A DNA stretch of 57,922 nt from CAZIPN01 sp964541225 (GTDB lineage: Bacteria; Actinomycetota; Coriobacteriia; Anaerosomatales; JAAXUF01): the NCBI GenBank assembly GCA_964541225.1, contig CAZIPN010000012.1, forward strand, positions 1 to 57,922, read 5' to 3'. The notes under the pieces were generated by a model. The model saw only the letters and a list, made by a program, of their open reading frames with translations. It had not been told where the DNA came from and searched no databases. Position 1 is the first letter of the stretch. Every line of letters begins with the position of its first letter. Shown here piece after piece: positions 1 through 7,736 of this stretch. The position numbers and the translations under genes were made by a program.

Positions 1-1284
1 ACCGTGCAGGTCATCCCGCACGTCACCAACGAGATCAAAGATCGCATGAACCGGCTCGCCGAGCAGACCGAGCCCGACGTGATCCTGACCGAAGTCGGTG
101 GCACCGTCGGCGACATCGAATCGCTGCCGTTTCTCGAGGCCATCCGCCAGATGCGCAAGGACAAGGGTCGCGAGAACGTGTGCTACATCCACGTGACGCT
201 CGTGCCGTGGATCGGTGCATCCAGCGAGTTGAAGACCAAGCCGACCCAGCACTCTGTCAAGGAGCTGCGCTCCATCGGTATCCAGCCCGACTTCATCGTC
301 TGTCGGTCGGATCGCCCGATCGACGCTGGGATTCGCCGCAAGATCGCGCTGTTTTGCGATGTCGATCCTGGGGCGGTCATCTCGGCACTCGACGCGAAGA
401 GCATCTACAGGGTGCCGCGCAACCTTGCCGAGCAGGGGCTCGATGAGATGGTGATCGACCGGCTGGGCCTGGAATGCGGTGCTCCGGACATGCAGGAGTG
501 GGACGCCTTCGTCTCGCATTCGGCGTCCCTTGCCGACGAGGTCAACATCGCGCTCGTAGGCAAGTACGTGCAGCTGCCGGATGCGTACCTGTCTGTCAAT
601 GAGTCGCTGGACCACGCAGGCATCTTCCACGACCACAAAGTCAACGTCCGCTGGGTGGATGCCGAGTCGCTTACTCCGGAAGAAGTCGACCAGATCCTGT
701 CGGAGATGGATGGCATTCTGGTGCCTGGCGGTTTTGGGATTCGAGGGATCGAGGGCAAGATTCGCGCGGCGTGCTATGCGCGCGAGAACAAGGTGCCCTA
801 CCTTGGCATTTGCCTCGGCATGCAAGTCGCGGTAGCCGAGTTCGCGCGCCACGTGGCTGGCCTTGAGGGAGCCAACTCCGCCGAGTTCGACCCGGCCACC
901 GAGCACCCCGTCATCGATCTGATGCTCGACCAGCAGGACGTGAGCGACATGGGCGGGACGATGCGACTGGGCACCTATCCGTGCAAAGTTGTTCCCGGCA
1001 CGAAGGGCGCGGCTGCCTACGGCGAGGATCTCATCTACGAGCGGCATCGTCATCGCTACGAAGTGAACAACGCCTATCGCGATCGTCTCACCGACGCGGG
1101 CCTCGTGATCAGCGGACTGTCGCCGGATGGCAAGCTCGTCGAGATGGTCGAGCTGCCGGATCACCCGTGGTTCCTTGGCAATCAGGGGCATCCCGAGTTC
1201 AAGAGCCGGCCAACTCGCCCGGCGCCGCTCTTCCGCGATTTCATCGGAGCTGCGGTCAAGTTCAAGAACGGGCGACGGGACTAG
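1..1284 (+). CDS. pyrG: CTP synthase, 5'-truncated by window edge
   Basis: CTP synthase makes CTP from UTP, ATP and glutamine in the cytoplasm. The window opens inside the gene in frame 1; 427 residues are visible, and roughly the first 120 of a usual ~545 are missing. The visible part starts in the synthase domain (VQVIPHVTNEI, then TEVGGTVGDIE). It continues into a C-terminal class I glutamine amidotransferase domain with GGFGIRG, the nucleophile loop LGICLGMQ (Cys codon at 811-813) and the HPEF His/Glu pair (codons from 1189). Every key amidotransferase residue is present. The TAG stop is followed directly by the next ATG, so the downstream peptidase gene is probably co-transcribed. The identification is secure; only the start is unseen. 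Confidence 0.97.
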   Translation, partial: TVQVIPHVTNEIKDRMNRLAEQTEPDVILTEVGGTVGDIESLPFLEAIRQMRKDKGRENVCYIHVTLVPWIGASSELKTKPTQHSVKELRSIGIQPDFIVCRSDRPIDAGIRRKIALFCDVDPGAVISALDAKSIYRVPRNLAEQGLDEMVIDRLGLECGAPDMQEWDAFVSHSASLADEVNIALVGKYVQLPDAYLSVNESLDHAGIFHDHKVNVRWVDAESLTPEEVDQILSEMDGILVPGGFGIRGIEGKIRAACYARENKVPYLGICLGMQVAVAEFARHVAGLEGANSAEFDPATEHPVIDLMLDQQDVSDMGGTMRLGTYPCKVVPGTKGAAAYGEDLIYERHRHRYEVNNAYRDRLTDAGLVISGLSPDGKLVEMVELPDHPWFLGNQGHPEFKSRPTRPAPLFRDFIGAAVKFKNGRRD

Positions 1285-2406
1285 ATGCCGATGAGCGAGA
1301 GCCGAGTGCTTCAGACGTTTCTCGACCTGGTGCGAATCGACAGCCCGAGTGGGTTCGAGGGCGCGTGTGCGGCGTACTGTGCCGAGAGACTGCGCACACT
1401 GGGCTTCGCGGTGCGTTTCGACGACAGTTCGCAGCGCACGGGCTCCGACGTCGGCAACCTCATCGCCCAGCTGCCCGGGACTGCGTCCGGCACCCTGGCG
1501 CTCTCGGCGCACCTTGACTGCGTCGAGCCCTGCCGAGGTGTCGAGCCGCGAATCGTGGACGGGATCGTGTCGTCGGCCGACGACACCGTGCTCGGCGCGG
1601 ATGACAAGGCGGGCCTGGCTGCGACGTTGGAGGCATTCCAGCGTCTTGTCGAGAGCGGAGAACCGCGCCCGGCACTGAAGGCCATCTTCACCGTGCAGGA
1701 AGAACTGGGGCTTGTCGGCGCCAAACACATGGCTGCCGAGGACACGAGCTGCGATCTGTGTCTGGTGCTCGACGCCGAGGGCTCACCAGGAGCGATCGTC
1801 ATCGGCGCGCCTACACACTACACATTCGCCGCCGAGTTCCACGGCACCGCGTCGCATGCGGGCGTCGTTCCCGAGGATGGCGTCAGCGCGATCCGAATGG
1901 CTGCGGATGCCATCGAGCGCATGCGGCTCGGTCGGATCGACGAAGCGAGCACGGCGAATGTCGGGACGGTTCGCGGTGGTAGTGCCACGAACGTTATTCC
2001 CGCGCTGTGCGAAGTCACCGGCGAGTGTCGATCGCTCCATCGCCCCACCGTCGAGGCGCTGAAAGCCGAGATGGACGCTGCGATGAAGGACGCCGCGCAC
2101 TCCGTCGGCGGATCAGTCGACGTCATCTGGAACCTTGAGTACGAGAGCTTCAGCCTTGCCGAGGACGACCCGCTCGTGATGCTCGTCTCACGGGCATGCG
2201 AAGACGCGGGCGTCGCTCCGTCGACGTATCGAACGGGTGGCGGCTCCGACGCGAACATACTCGCCAACAACGGCGTGCCGGTACTCGCGCTTGCCTGCGG
2301 CATGCAGGGCGTTCACAGCACCGCCGAGCAACTCTCCGTACAAGACCTGCTCTCGGCAACCGACATCTGCGTGGCGGTCGCTCGGCGCATGGCGGACGGA
2401 AGCTAG
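1285..2406 (+). CDS. M20-family metallopeptidase, PepT-like
   Basis: Predicted cytoplasmic zinc aminopeptidase or deacylase of the M20 family, resembling tripeptidase PepT (373 aa). Visible motifs in order: SAHLDCVEP (metal His/Asp), DDTVLGADDKAG (bridging Asp), TVQEELGLVGAKHM (catalytic Glu-Glu), a dimerisation domain with HGTASHAGVVPEDG, GGSATNVIPALC, and a C-terminal metal region ending GGGSDANI and GVHSTAEQ. The whole M20 metal set appears intact. The ATG follows the pyrG stop with no gap; a second ATG two codons later (1291) is an alternative. The exact substrate cannot be read from sequence: a dipeptidase or tripeptidase is likeliest, but other M20 amidohydrolases have the same layout. 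Confidence 0.88.
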   Translation: MPMSESRVLQTFLDLVRIDSPSGFEGACAAYCAERLRTLGFAVRFDDSSQRTGSDVGNLIAQLPGTASGTLALSAHLDCVEPCRGVEPRIVDGIVSSADDTVLGADDKAGLAATLEAFQRLVESGEPRPALKAIFTVQEELGLVGAKHMAAEDTSCDLCLVLDAEGSPGAIVIGAPTHYTFAAEFHGTASHAGVVPEDGVSAIRMAADAIERMRLGRIDEASTANVGTVRGGSATNVIPALCEVTGECRSLHRPTVEALKAEMDAAMKDAAHSVGGSVDVIWNLEYESFSLAEDDPLVMLVSRACEDAGVAPSTYRTGGGSDANILANNGVPVLALACGMQGVHSTAEQLSVQDLLSATDICVAVARRMADGS

Positions 2407-2409
2407 CGG

Positions 2410-3480
2410 ATGCACCTTCAGTGGGGACAGGTTCTCTGCGTCCGCCGAGACCTCGACGACTTCCAGGAAGTCGAGGTGCAAGCGGGGGAGTTGGTTGGTG
2501 AGGCCATCTGCTATCCGGCGCTGTCGGGCGCATGCTCGGTTGGCGAGTCCGTGCTCCTGAACACCACCGCTGTGGAGTTGGGACTCGGCACCGGAGGGAA
2601 GCACTTCGTGGTGGCGCGTGCGCAGGCGACTCTGGACGCGCCGAGCCCGGGACACATCATGAAGCTGCGGTACACGCCGATGCAGCGAGACGTTCTCGCC
2701 GTCGAGTCGCCCGAGAGTCCGCATCACGACGTCATGGCGCGTGCAGAGTCGCTCGTCGGCATGCCTGTGGTGTGCTGTGGGCTGCACAGCCAAGTGCCTC
2801 TCGTTGCGGCGGCGATCAAGCAATCCGACGCGGGGTTGAAGATCGCCTACTGCATGACCGATTCAGCCTCGCTTGCTCTGCCGCTTTCGGACAACGTGCG
2901 AGCCAGTGTGGCGGCGGGACTTATCGACACCACGATCTCGTGTGGTCAATCGTTTGGCGGTGAGTTCGAGGCGATCAATCTGCACTCTGGATTACTTGCG
3001 GCACGTCACGTGGTCGGAGCGGATGTGGCCATCGTCGCCATTGGGCCCGGCGTGGTGGGGACGACCACCCCGTTCGGCCACGGCGGTGTGGCGCAAGGCG
3101 AGGCAATCAACGCCGTTGTCGCGCTCGCCGGTACCCCCGTGGCGGTCTTGCGGATGTCATTTGCCGACCTGCGCGAGCGGCATCGCGTAGTGAGTCATCA
3201 CACGATCAGTGCGCTCCTTCGGGTTGCGCTTGCCGAGGCGGTCGTGCCGATACCCGCGTTGCCCGATGAGATGGCGCAAGAGGTGGCAGAGGTGCTTGAG
3301 GCGACAGGGGTTGCGTCTCGGCACCGATGCGTCGACGTTGCACTGGGGCTCGCGCCGGATTCGCGCGGGGTGTCCGTGACCACGATGGGGCGTGGACCTG
3401 CCGATGACCCAGCGTTCTTCTCGGCGGCTTATGCGGCGGGCGAGGTCGCGGCTCGAATCGCCAACGGCGAGATGCTGTAG
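2410..3480 (+). CDS. DUF3866 family protein
   Basis: 356-aa protein that I recognise as the DUF3866 family, found mainly in actinobacteria and some Firmicutes; its function is unknown. Visible features are an N-terminal beta-rich part (LQWGQVLCVRRDLDD; LLNTTAVELGLGTGG), a central alpha/beta part with MPVVCCGLHSQVPLVAAA, and a glycine-rich stretch AIGPGVVGTTTPFGHGG that looks like a ligand loop. There is no signal peptide or membrane segment. It starts 3 nt after the peptidase stop, so pyrG, the peptidase and this gene look like one transcription unit. It converges on the minus-strand gene at 3595. Confidence 0.8.
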   Translation: MHLQWGQVLCVRRDLDDFQEVEVQAGELVGEAICYPALSGACSVGESVLLNTTAVELGLGTGGKHFVVARAQATLDAPSPGHIMKLRYTPMQRDVLAVESPESPHHDVMARAESLVGMPVVCCGLHSQVPLVAAAIKQSDAGLKIAYCMTDSASLALPLSDNVRASVAAGLIDTTISCGQSFGGEFEAINLHSGLLAARHVVGADVAIVAIGPGVVGTTTPFGHGGVAQGEAINAVVALAGTPVAVLRMSFADLRERHRVVSHHTISALLRVALAEAVVPIPALPDEMAQEVAEVLEATGVASRHRCVDVALGLAPDSRGVSVTTMGRGPADDPAFFSAAYAAGEVAARIANGEML

Positions 3481-3594
3481 CGTCTCGCAAACTGGGCGAG
3501 ATGCGCTCTGCTCGATCACGAGGAAGCAGGCGGGCGGACCGCTCAGCGTGGCGCCGGGCGCCTCAATGGAAGTGCATCGTTTGCGGGAGAGTCG
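3481..3594. other. Convergent intergenic gap
   Basis: 114 nt between two converging stop codons. The only structure I see is a short GC palindrome (GGCGCC at 3550-3555 followed by GGGCGCC) with no T-run. It might act as a weak bidirectional terminator, but that is speculative. Confidence 0.3.
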
Positions 3595-4218
3595 CTACTT
3601 GACCTTGAAGGTCGACGGCGACGCGCCGGGCATGGTGGCGGACTTGCCGTTGAGGTATGCGGTGGCGTAGTAGGTATACGTGCCGGTCTTCTTCGGCGCC
3701 GAGATGGTCTTCTTCCACGTCTCCGATTTGGAATTGCTCGACGTTTTCTTTAGCGAATATGTCTCGTCGAAGCCATTCGCGGATCGGTATATCCGTACCG
3801 TCACTTTGTCCGGGTTGCCCTGCACCTCTGCGGTGAGGGTGATGTTGTCGCCGGTTGCGACGCTTGATGGCGATACCTTGCGCGAAAGCACCTCGAGCTT
3901 GGCCGACGATGACGCGGTGTCTTCGTTCGAAGCGTTCTGATCCGTTGCGTCCTGTTGTGCTTTCAGCGCCTGATACTGTTGAGAAACGGCGGTCAGTGAT
4001 GCACTGACACTATCCAATCTTGCTTGGAGGCTTGCGGTCTGCGACGCAGCTTCGGACGTCTTTGACGCAAGCTGCTGTTTGAGGTCCTCAATCTGTCTTG
4101 CGGACGAGGAACGTCCGACGGCGTACGTGACACCAACGCCCAGAACCAGCCCAACTGCGAGTGAAGTGAACACCCAGCCCCAGAACTTGTTCTTTGGGAT
4201 GCGCAAGTACTGGATCAT
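3595..4218 (-). CDS. Membrane-anchored coiled-coil protein with Ig-like C-terminal domain
   Basis: 207-aa protein of unrecognised family. Residues ~13-34 form one hydrophobic segment (WGWVFTSLAVGLVLGVGV) after a short basic N-terminus, suggesting a signal anchor with the rest outside. Residues ~40-90 are Gln/Ser/Ala-rich with heptad character (coiled coil or stalk). Residues ~107-207 are Ser/Thr/Lys-rich beta-type sequence (VATGDNITLTAEVQGNP; VTVRIYRSANGF; GTYTYYATAYLNGK) typical of a bacterial Ig-like fold. A GAGGGGG ribosome-binding site lies 4 nt before the ATG. It is divergent from ald. A surface adhesion or wall-associated role is a guess. Confidence 0.7.
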   Translation of the reverse strand: MIQYLRIPKNKFWGWVFTSLAVGLVLGVGVTYAVGRSSSARQIEDLKQQLASKTSEAASQTASLQARLDSVSASLTAVSQQYQALKAQQDATDQNASNEDTASSSAKLEVLSRKVSPSSVATGDNITLTAEVQGNPDKVTVRIYRSANGFDETYSLKKTSSNSKSETWKKTISAPKKTGTYTYYATAYLNGKSATMPGASPSTFKVK

Positions 4219-4303
4219 CTGGCCCCCTCGGAGCTCCGTTCAGGTATATGCCATAGCGATTGTACGACTCTCGCCAGCAACGTGCGTAATATGCAAATCG
4301 ACG

Positions 4304-4331
4304 TTGAACTTATGCGTGGAAAGGGTACACT
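4304..4331 (+). promoter_or_regulatory. Predicted promoter of ald
   Basis: TTGAAC at 4304-4309 and TACACT at 4326-4331 with a 16-nt spacer resemble a sigma-70/SigA promoter. They lie ~90 nt upstream of ald in the divergent intergenic region. Confidence 0.5.
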
Positions 4332-4418
4332 GAACGCGGTTTTCGCGTAGTCGACGTTCGTGCGGCACCTCGGCGACACGTGTCCGATGGCGCTCTTGCC
4401 CGGAAAGGGAGTGCACGC

Positions 4419-5534
4419 GTGATTGTTGGAGTACCTACAGAGATCAAGAACAACGAGTTTCGCGTCGGCATGACTCCAGCGGGTGCTCATGAGTTCGTAG
4501 CTCATGGGCACAGCGTCTTGATTCAGAAGGGGGCGGGCGACGGGTCGTCGTTTGCGGACGACGAGTACGCTGAGGCCGGCGCCACGCTCATTGAGTCCGC
4601 CGCCGATGTCTTTGCGCGAGCGGACATGATCGTGAAGGTGAAAGAGCCGCAGGCCTCGGAGATAGAGATGCTGCGAGAGGGGCAGGTCGTCTACACGTAC
4701 CTCCACCTCGCTCCGGACTACGAGCAGACCGTCGGTCTTATGGCATCACGAGCCGTGTGTTTCGCGTATGAGACGGTTGAACTTCCTGACGGATCTCTAC
4801 CGTTGCTCGCTCCCATGTCCGAGGTTGCTGGCCGCATGGCCGCACAGGTGGGAGCAAACTATCTGCAGAAGCCCTTCGGCGGTCGCGGCGTCCTCACTGG
4901 AGGGGTGCCCGGTGTGTTGCCTGCGAAGGTAGTCGTGTTGGGCGCTGGCGTTGTTGGTGCAAACGCGACGTACATCGCCAAAGGCATGGGGGCAGATGTG
5001 ACGGTCGTGGATGTGAACCTCGGCCGTCTGCGCTATCTCGACGAGATCTGGGGTAGCAGCGTGCGGACCGTATACAGCAACAAGCGGAATGTTCGGGAAC
5101 TGGTCTACGCTGCAGACCTCGTCATCGGCTCGGTGCTGCTGCCTGGGGCGAAGACGCCATGGCTTGTCACGAAGGAGGACCTGCCGAACATGAAGCGTGG
5201 TGCGGTGGTCGTCGACGTGTCGGTCGATCAGGGCGGATGCATCGAGACCACGCATCCGACGACGCATGCGGATCCAACATACGTCGTCGACGGGGTGGTG
5301 CACTACGGCGTCGCCAACATGCCGGGCGCGGTGCCCAACACGTCGACCCTGGCACTCACCAACTCCACGTTGCGCTACGGTCTGGCCATCGCCGACAAAG
5401 GCTGGAGGCAGGCGGTCATGGATGACGCTGCGCTGGCCAAAGGGGTGAACGTGCTTGCCGGACACGTTACGTATCAGCCTGTCGCGCAGGCCCATGGTCT
5501 TGACTTCACCCCGCTCGACTCCCTCGTGAGCTAG
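4419..5534 (+). CDS. ald: Alanine dehydrogenase
   Basis: NAD-dependent L-alanine dehydrogenase, interconverting alanine and pyruvate plus ammonia. I chose the GTG at 4419, which gives the family's usual N-terminus (IVGVPTEIKNNEFRVGMTP), a length of 371 aa, and a site AAAGGGAG at 4404-4411 with good spacing. Upstream in-frame starts add non-conserved residues. Motifs: VKVKEPQ (substrate-binding region), YTYLHLAPD (catalytic His region), Rossmann loop VLGAGVVGANATYIA, and DQGGCIETTHPTTH near the C-terminus. It supports alanine catabolism or NAD recycling. It is monocistronic or loosely linked to xerD 89 nt downstream. Confidence 0.95.
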   Translation: MIVGVPTEIKNNEFRVGMTPAGAHEFVAHGHSVLIQKGAGDGSSFADDEYAEAGATLIESAADVFARADMIVKVKEPQASEIEMLREGQVVYTYLHLAPDYEQTVGLMASRAVCFAYETVELPDGSLPLLAPMSEVAGRMAAQVGANYLQKPFGGRGVLTGGVPGVLPAKVVVLGAGVVGANATYIAKGMGADVTVVDVNLGRLRYLDEIWGSSVRTVYSNKRNVRELVYAADLVIGSVLLPGAKTPWLVTKEDLPNMKRGAVVVDVSVDQGGCIETTHPTTHADPTYVVDGVVHYGVANMPGAVPNTSTLALTNSTLRYGLAIADKGWRQAVMDDAALAKGVNVLAGHVTYQPVAQAHGLDFTPLDSLVS

Positions 5535-5611
5535 AGGCGGCGTCCCCGGGCGATCGGTTCGAAGGCTGCGTCATGCCGTCACCGGTGCACGTCCGCTCGG
5601 CACGTCGGACG

Positions 5612-5617
5612 TATACT
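5612..5617 (+). promoter_or_regulatory. -10 element for a likely leaderless xerD mRNA
   Basis: TATACT ends 6 nt before the xerD ATG at 5624 and no ribosome-binding site is visible between them. The predicted transcription start would fall at or next to the ATG, as in leaderless actinobacterial mRNAs. No good -35 box is seen. Confidence 0.45.
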
Positions 5618-5623
5618 CAACCA

Positions 5624-6526
5624 ATGGAGACGCTGGTTGCCGAGTATCTGGGGCACTTATCGGTGGAGCGCGGAGCTTCGCCACACACCATTTCCGCCTA
5701 TGGCCGAGATCTTGCGGGCTACGTGGAGTTCCTGGCGGCCCGTGGGGTTGACGACCCCGACCGAATCTCGCGCGACGATGTGACGGCGTTCGTTGCGGAT
5801 CTTCGCGTGCAGGGGATGGCGCCATCGACGGTGGAGCGCCACGTGGCGGCAGTGAAGGGATTCCACAAGTTCCTGGTACGCGAGGGCATTACCGAGAATC
5901 ACCCAACGGCTCGTGTGCCGCTGCCCAAAGTACCCGAGCGGTTGCCGGACGTGATCTCGATCGAAGACGTCGACCGGCTTCTGGGCCAGCCATTTCCCGA
6001 CACCCCAGCGGGACTCAGGGATCGCGCGATCCTCGAGACTCTGTACGGAGCTGGGCTGCGAGTCAGCGAACTCACCGGTCTCGAGGTGGCAGATCTTGAT
6101 CTCGCTGCGGGGTTCCTCCGTGTGCTGGGCAAGGGGGGCAAGGAGCGGGTTGCGCCGATTGGGGGGATGGCCGCCCATGCGCTCAACGCGTACCTTTCTG
6201 GGGCGCGGCCGTTCCTAAGGCCGAAGGGCTCAATTCGTGCCGACAACCCGGCCGTGTTCCGCAACGCCCGAGGCGGGCGGATCTCTCGGCAGGCGGTCTT
6301 TTCGATCGTGCGTTCGTATGGCAGCAGGGTCGGGCTCGAGCTGCATCCCCACACGCTGCGTCATTCATTCGCGACGCACCTTCTCGAAGGAGGAGCGGAC
6401 TTGCGCGCTCTTCAAGAGATGCTGGGACATGCCGACATCTCCACGACGCAGGTCTACACGCACGTAGATCGGCGCCACATGCGCGAGGAGTATCTGACGA
6501 CTCATCCGCGTGCCCTGCTCCGCTGA
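5624..6526 (+). CDS. xerD: Site-specific tyrosine recombinase XerD
   Basis: 300-aa tyrosine recombinase, the usual XerC/XerD length, which resolves chromosome dimers at dif. The N-terminal SAM-like core-binding domain (VEYLGHLSVERG-like opening, SPHTISAYGRDL) is followed by the catalytic domain: first Arg in GAGLRVSELTGL, Lys in GKGGKERVAPIG, HTLRHSFATHLLEGG (His-x-x-Arg), LGHADISTTQ (His) and the nucleophile in VYTH. All catalytic residues are present. XerD is favoured over XerC by overall similarity, but a phylogeny would be needed to be sure. The ATG at 5624 is chosen over upstream starts because it gives the canonical length. Its stop codon is one base from the stop of the convergent gene. 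Confidence 0.93.
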   Translation: METLVAEYLGHLSVERGASPHTISAYGRDLAGYVEFLAARGVDDPDRISRDDVTAFVADLRVQGMAPSTVERHVAAVKGFHKFLVREGITENHPTARVPLPKVPERLPDVISIEDVDRLLGQPFPDTPAGLRDRAILETLYGAGLRVSELTGLEVADLDLAAGFLRVLGKGGKERVAPIGGMAAHALNAYLSGARPFLRPKGSIRADNPAVFRNARGGRISRQAVFSIVRSYGSRVGLELHPHTLRHSFATHLLEGGADLRALQEMLGHADISTTQVYTHVDRRHMREEYLTTHPRALLR

Positions 6527-6527
6527 C

Positions 6528-6848
6528 CTAGCTGAGATCGTCGGCAGAGTCATCGCCACGGGCGTCACCTCGGCGCTGCTCGCAGTTCTCGGAATTCGGC
6601 GACTCTGTGTCATCACCACCGTCCGCACCGCCGTGTTCCATGTGCCGAGCAACTGCCACTGCCAGCAGGACCACGACGAAGGCGACGAGCACGATTGCGT
6701 CATCTGGAAGATCGGGCCGGAAGTCGAATCCCCGGATCGCGGAACGCGCCAGGTAGGCGAGTAGCACGATGCCTACGGCTGCGGACAGCGGAATGCGGAA
6801 CTTGGGTCTGGGCAACACGGGCGCAGTCTTCTTCCTGTCGGGCAGCAT
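6528..6848 (-). CDS. Small two-TM membrane protein, unknown
   Basis: 106-aa predicted membrane protein. A basic N-terminus (LPDRKKTAPVLPRPKF) precedes two hydrophobic segments (residues ~21-33, PLSAAVGIVLLAYLA, and ~51-68, AIVLVAFVVVLLAVAVA) and an acidic, polar tail rich in Asp, Gly and Glu. The strong contrast between membrane and polar parts and the C/G-ending codons favour real coding. I see no clear ribosome-binding site, and an upstream in-frame extension exists, so the start is uncertain. No family recognised. Confidence 0.55.
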   Translation of the reverse strand: MLPDRKKTAPVLPRPKFRIPLSAAVGIVLLAYLARSAIRGFDFRPDLPDDAIVLVAFVVVLLAVAVARHMEHGGADGGDDTESPNSENCEQRRGDARGDDSADDLS

Positions 6849-7190
6849 GGCGGGCCGTCGGTCGCGCGTGCCGAGAGTCGCGAGTGCGACTTCGTGGCCG
6901 AAGCGCCTTCGGCAACTACTGGCGGGTCCCCAATACGCGTGATCGTACCTTCGCATGCGGTCCGGCCACAAACCCGCAAACGCATCGTGATTGGCCCTTC
7001 GCACTCGGCAAGTCATGAACAACCACAATCCCGCACCGTCTTGCGAAGCAGCTTGCGTGGGGCGGTCCCTCCAGCGTCCTGCGCAATGTCGGCGGCAGTC
7101 CTCCTCTGCATCGTGTGACCCGCAATCCGTGGTGCAAATCGACCCAACCAGGGTATGAGGTGTAGCCAGGTGTCATGAAGTCCCATTCAG
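6849..7190. other. Upstream region of the dcw cluster, no gene seen
   Basis: About 340 nt before the mraZ regulatory region. I find no convincing coding sequence, tRNA or strong hairpin. It may carry the 5' regulatory region of the minus-strand gene. Confidence 0.4.
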
Positions 7191-7193
7191 GTG

Positions 7194-7230
7194 TTGCATT
7201 GTGGGATGAAGTGGCATACAGTGCGGGTGT
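7194..7230 (+). promoter_or_regulatory. MraZ-box repeats overlapping a predicted mraZ promoter
   Basis: Three repeats start exactly 10 bp apart: GTGGG at 7201, GTGGC at 7211 and GTGCG at 7221. This matches the known architecture of MraZ operators (GTGG-type repeats at 10-bp period ahead of mraZ). They overlap a possible promoter, TTGCAT at 7194-7199 and TACAGT at 7217-7222 with a 17-nt spacer, so bound MraZ would block RNA polymerase. A further GTGGGG lies near 7252. Confidence 0.7.
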
Positions 7231-7292
7231 GCATGAGCGGGGGACCTCACTGTGGGGTGTCTCGTGGTGGCGAGTGAGAGAGGAGGGCAGGG

Positions 7293-7727
7293 ATGTTTCT
7301 CGGCGACTATCAGCACACGCTGGACGCCAAAGGACGCGTATCCCTGCCTGCGAAGTTCCGGGCGGAAATGACGGGCAAGCTTGTCATCGCCAAGGGTTTC
7401 GAGGACTGCCTCTATGTGTACTCCGCCGACGAGTACAACCACTTCGTCGAAGAGCTGCTCGCCACCGAGGATTTCGATCCAAGGATGCGCCGGATTCGTC
7501 GGTTCTTCACTTCGGGTGCGGTGGAAGCAGAACTCGACTCGGCCGGGAGGATTTCCCTTCCGCAGGTCCTGCGTGACTATGCGGGCCTGAAGAAGGACGT
7601 TTCTGTCACTGGCAACGGCAACCGCATCGAGATATGGGATGCCCAAGGCTGGGCTGCCTACAACGGCGAGGACGAGGGGTCAATCGAAGACCTCGCGAAA
7701 GAGCTGGCTGCAGCTGGCCTGCTCTAG
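7293..7727 (+). CDS. mraZ: Transcriptional regulator MraZ
   Basis: 144-aa MraZ, a SpoVT/AbrB-like DNA-binding protein that forms ring oligomers and represses its own dcw operon. Two tandem swapped-hairpin repeats are visible: FLGDYQHTLDAKGRVSLPAKF (residues ~2-22) and AELDSAGRISLPQVLRDYAGL (~77-97), each with the DxxGR(V/I)SLP signature. AGGAGG at 7281-7286 lies 6 nt before the ATG. It is first in the dcw cluster and rsmH follows 9 nt after its stop. Autoregulation is supported by the repeat operator just upstream. Confidence 0.97.
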   Translation: MFLGDYQHTLDAKGRVSLPAKFRAEMTGKLVIAKGFEDCLYVYSADEYNHFVEELLATEDFDPRMRRIRRFFTSGAVEAELDSAGRISLPQVLRDYAGLKKDVSVTGNGNRIEIWDAQGWAAYNGEDEGSIEDLAKELAAAGLL

Positions 7728-7736
7728 GAATTGAAA

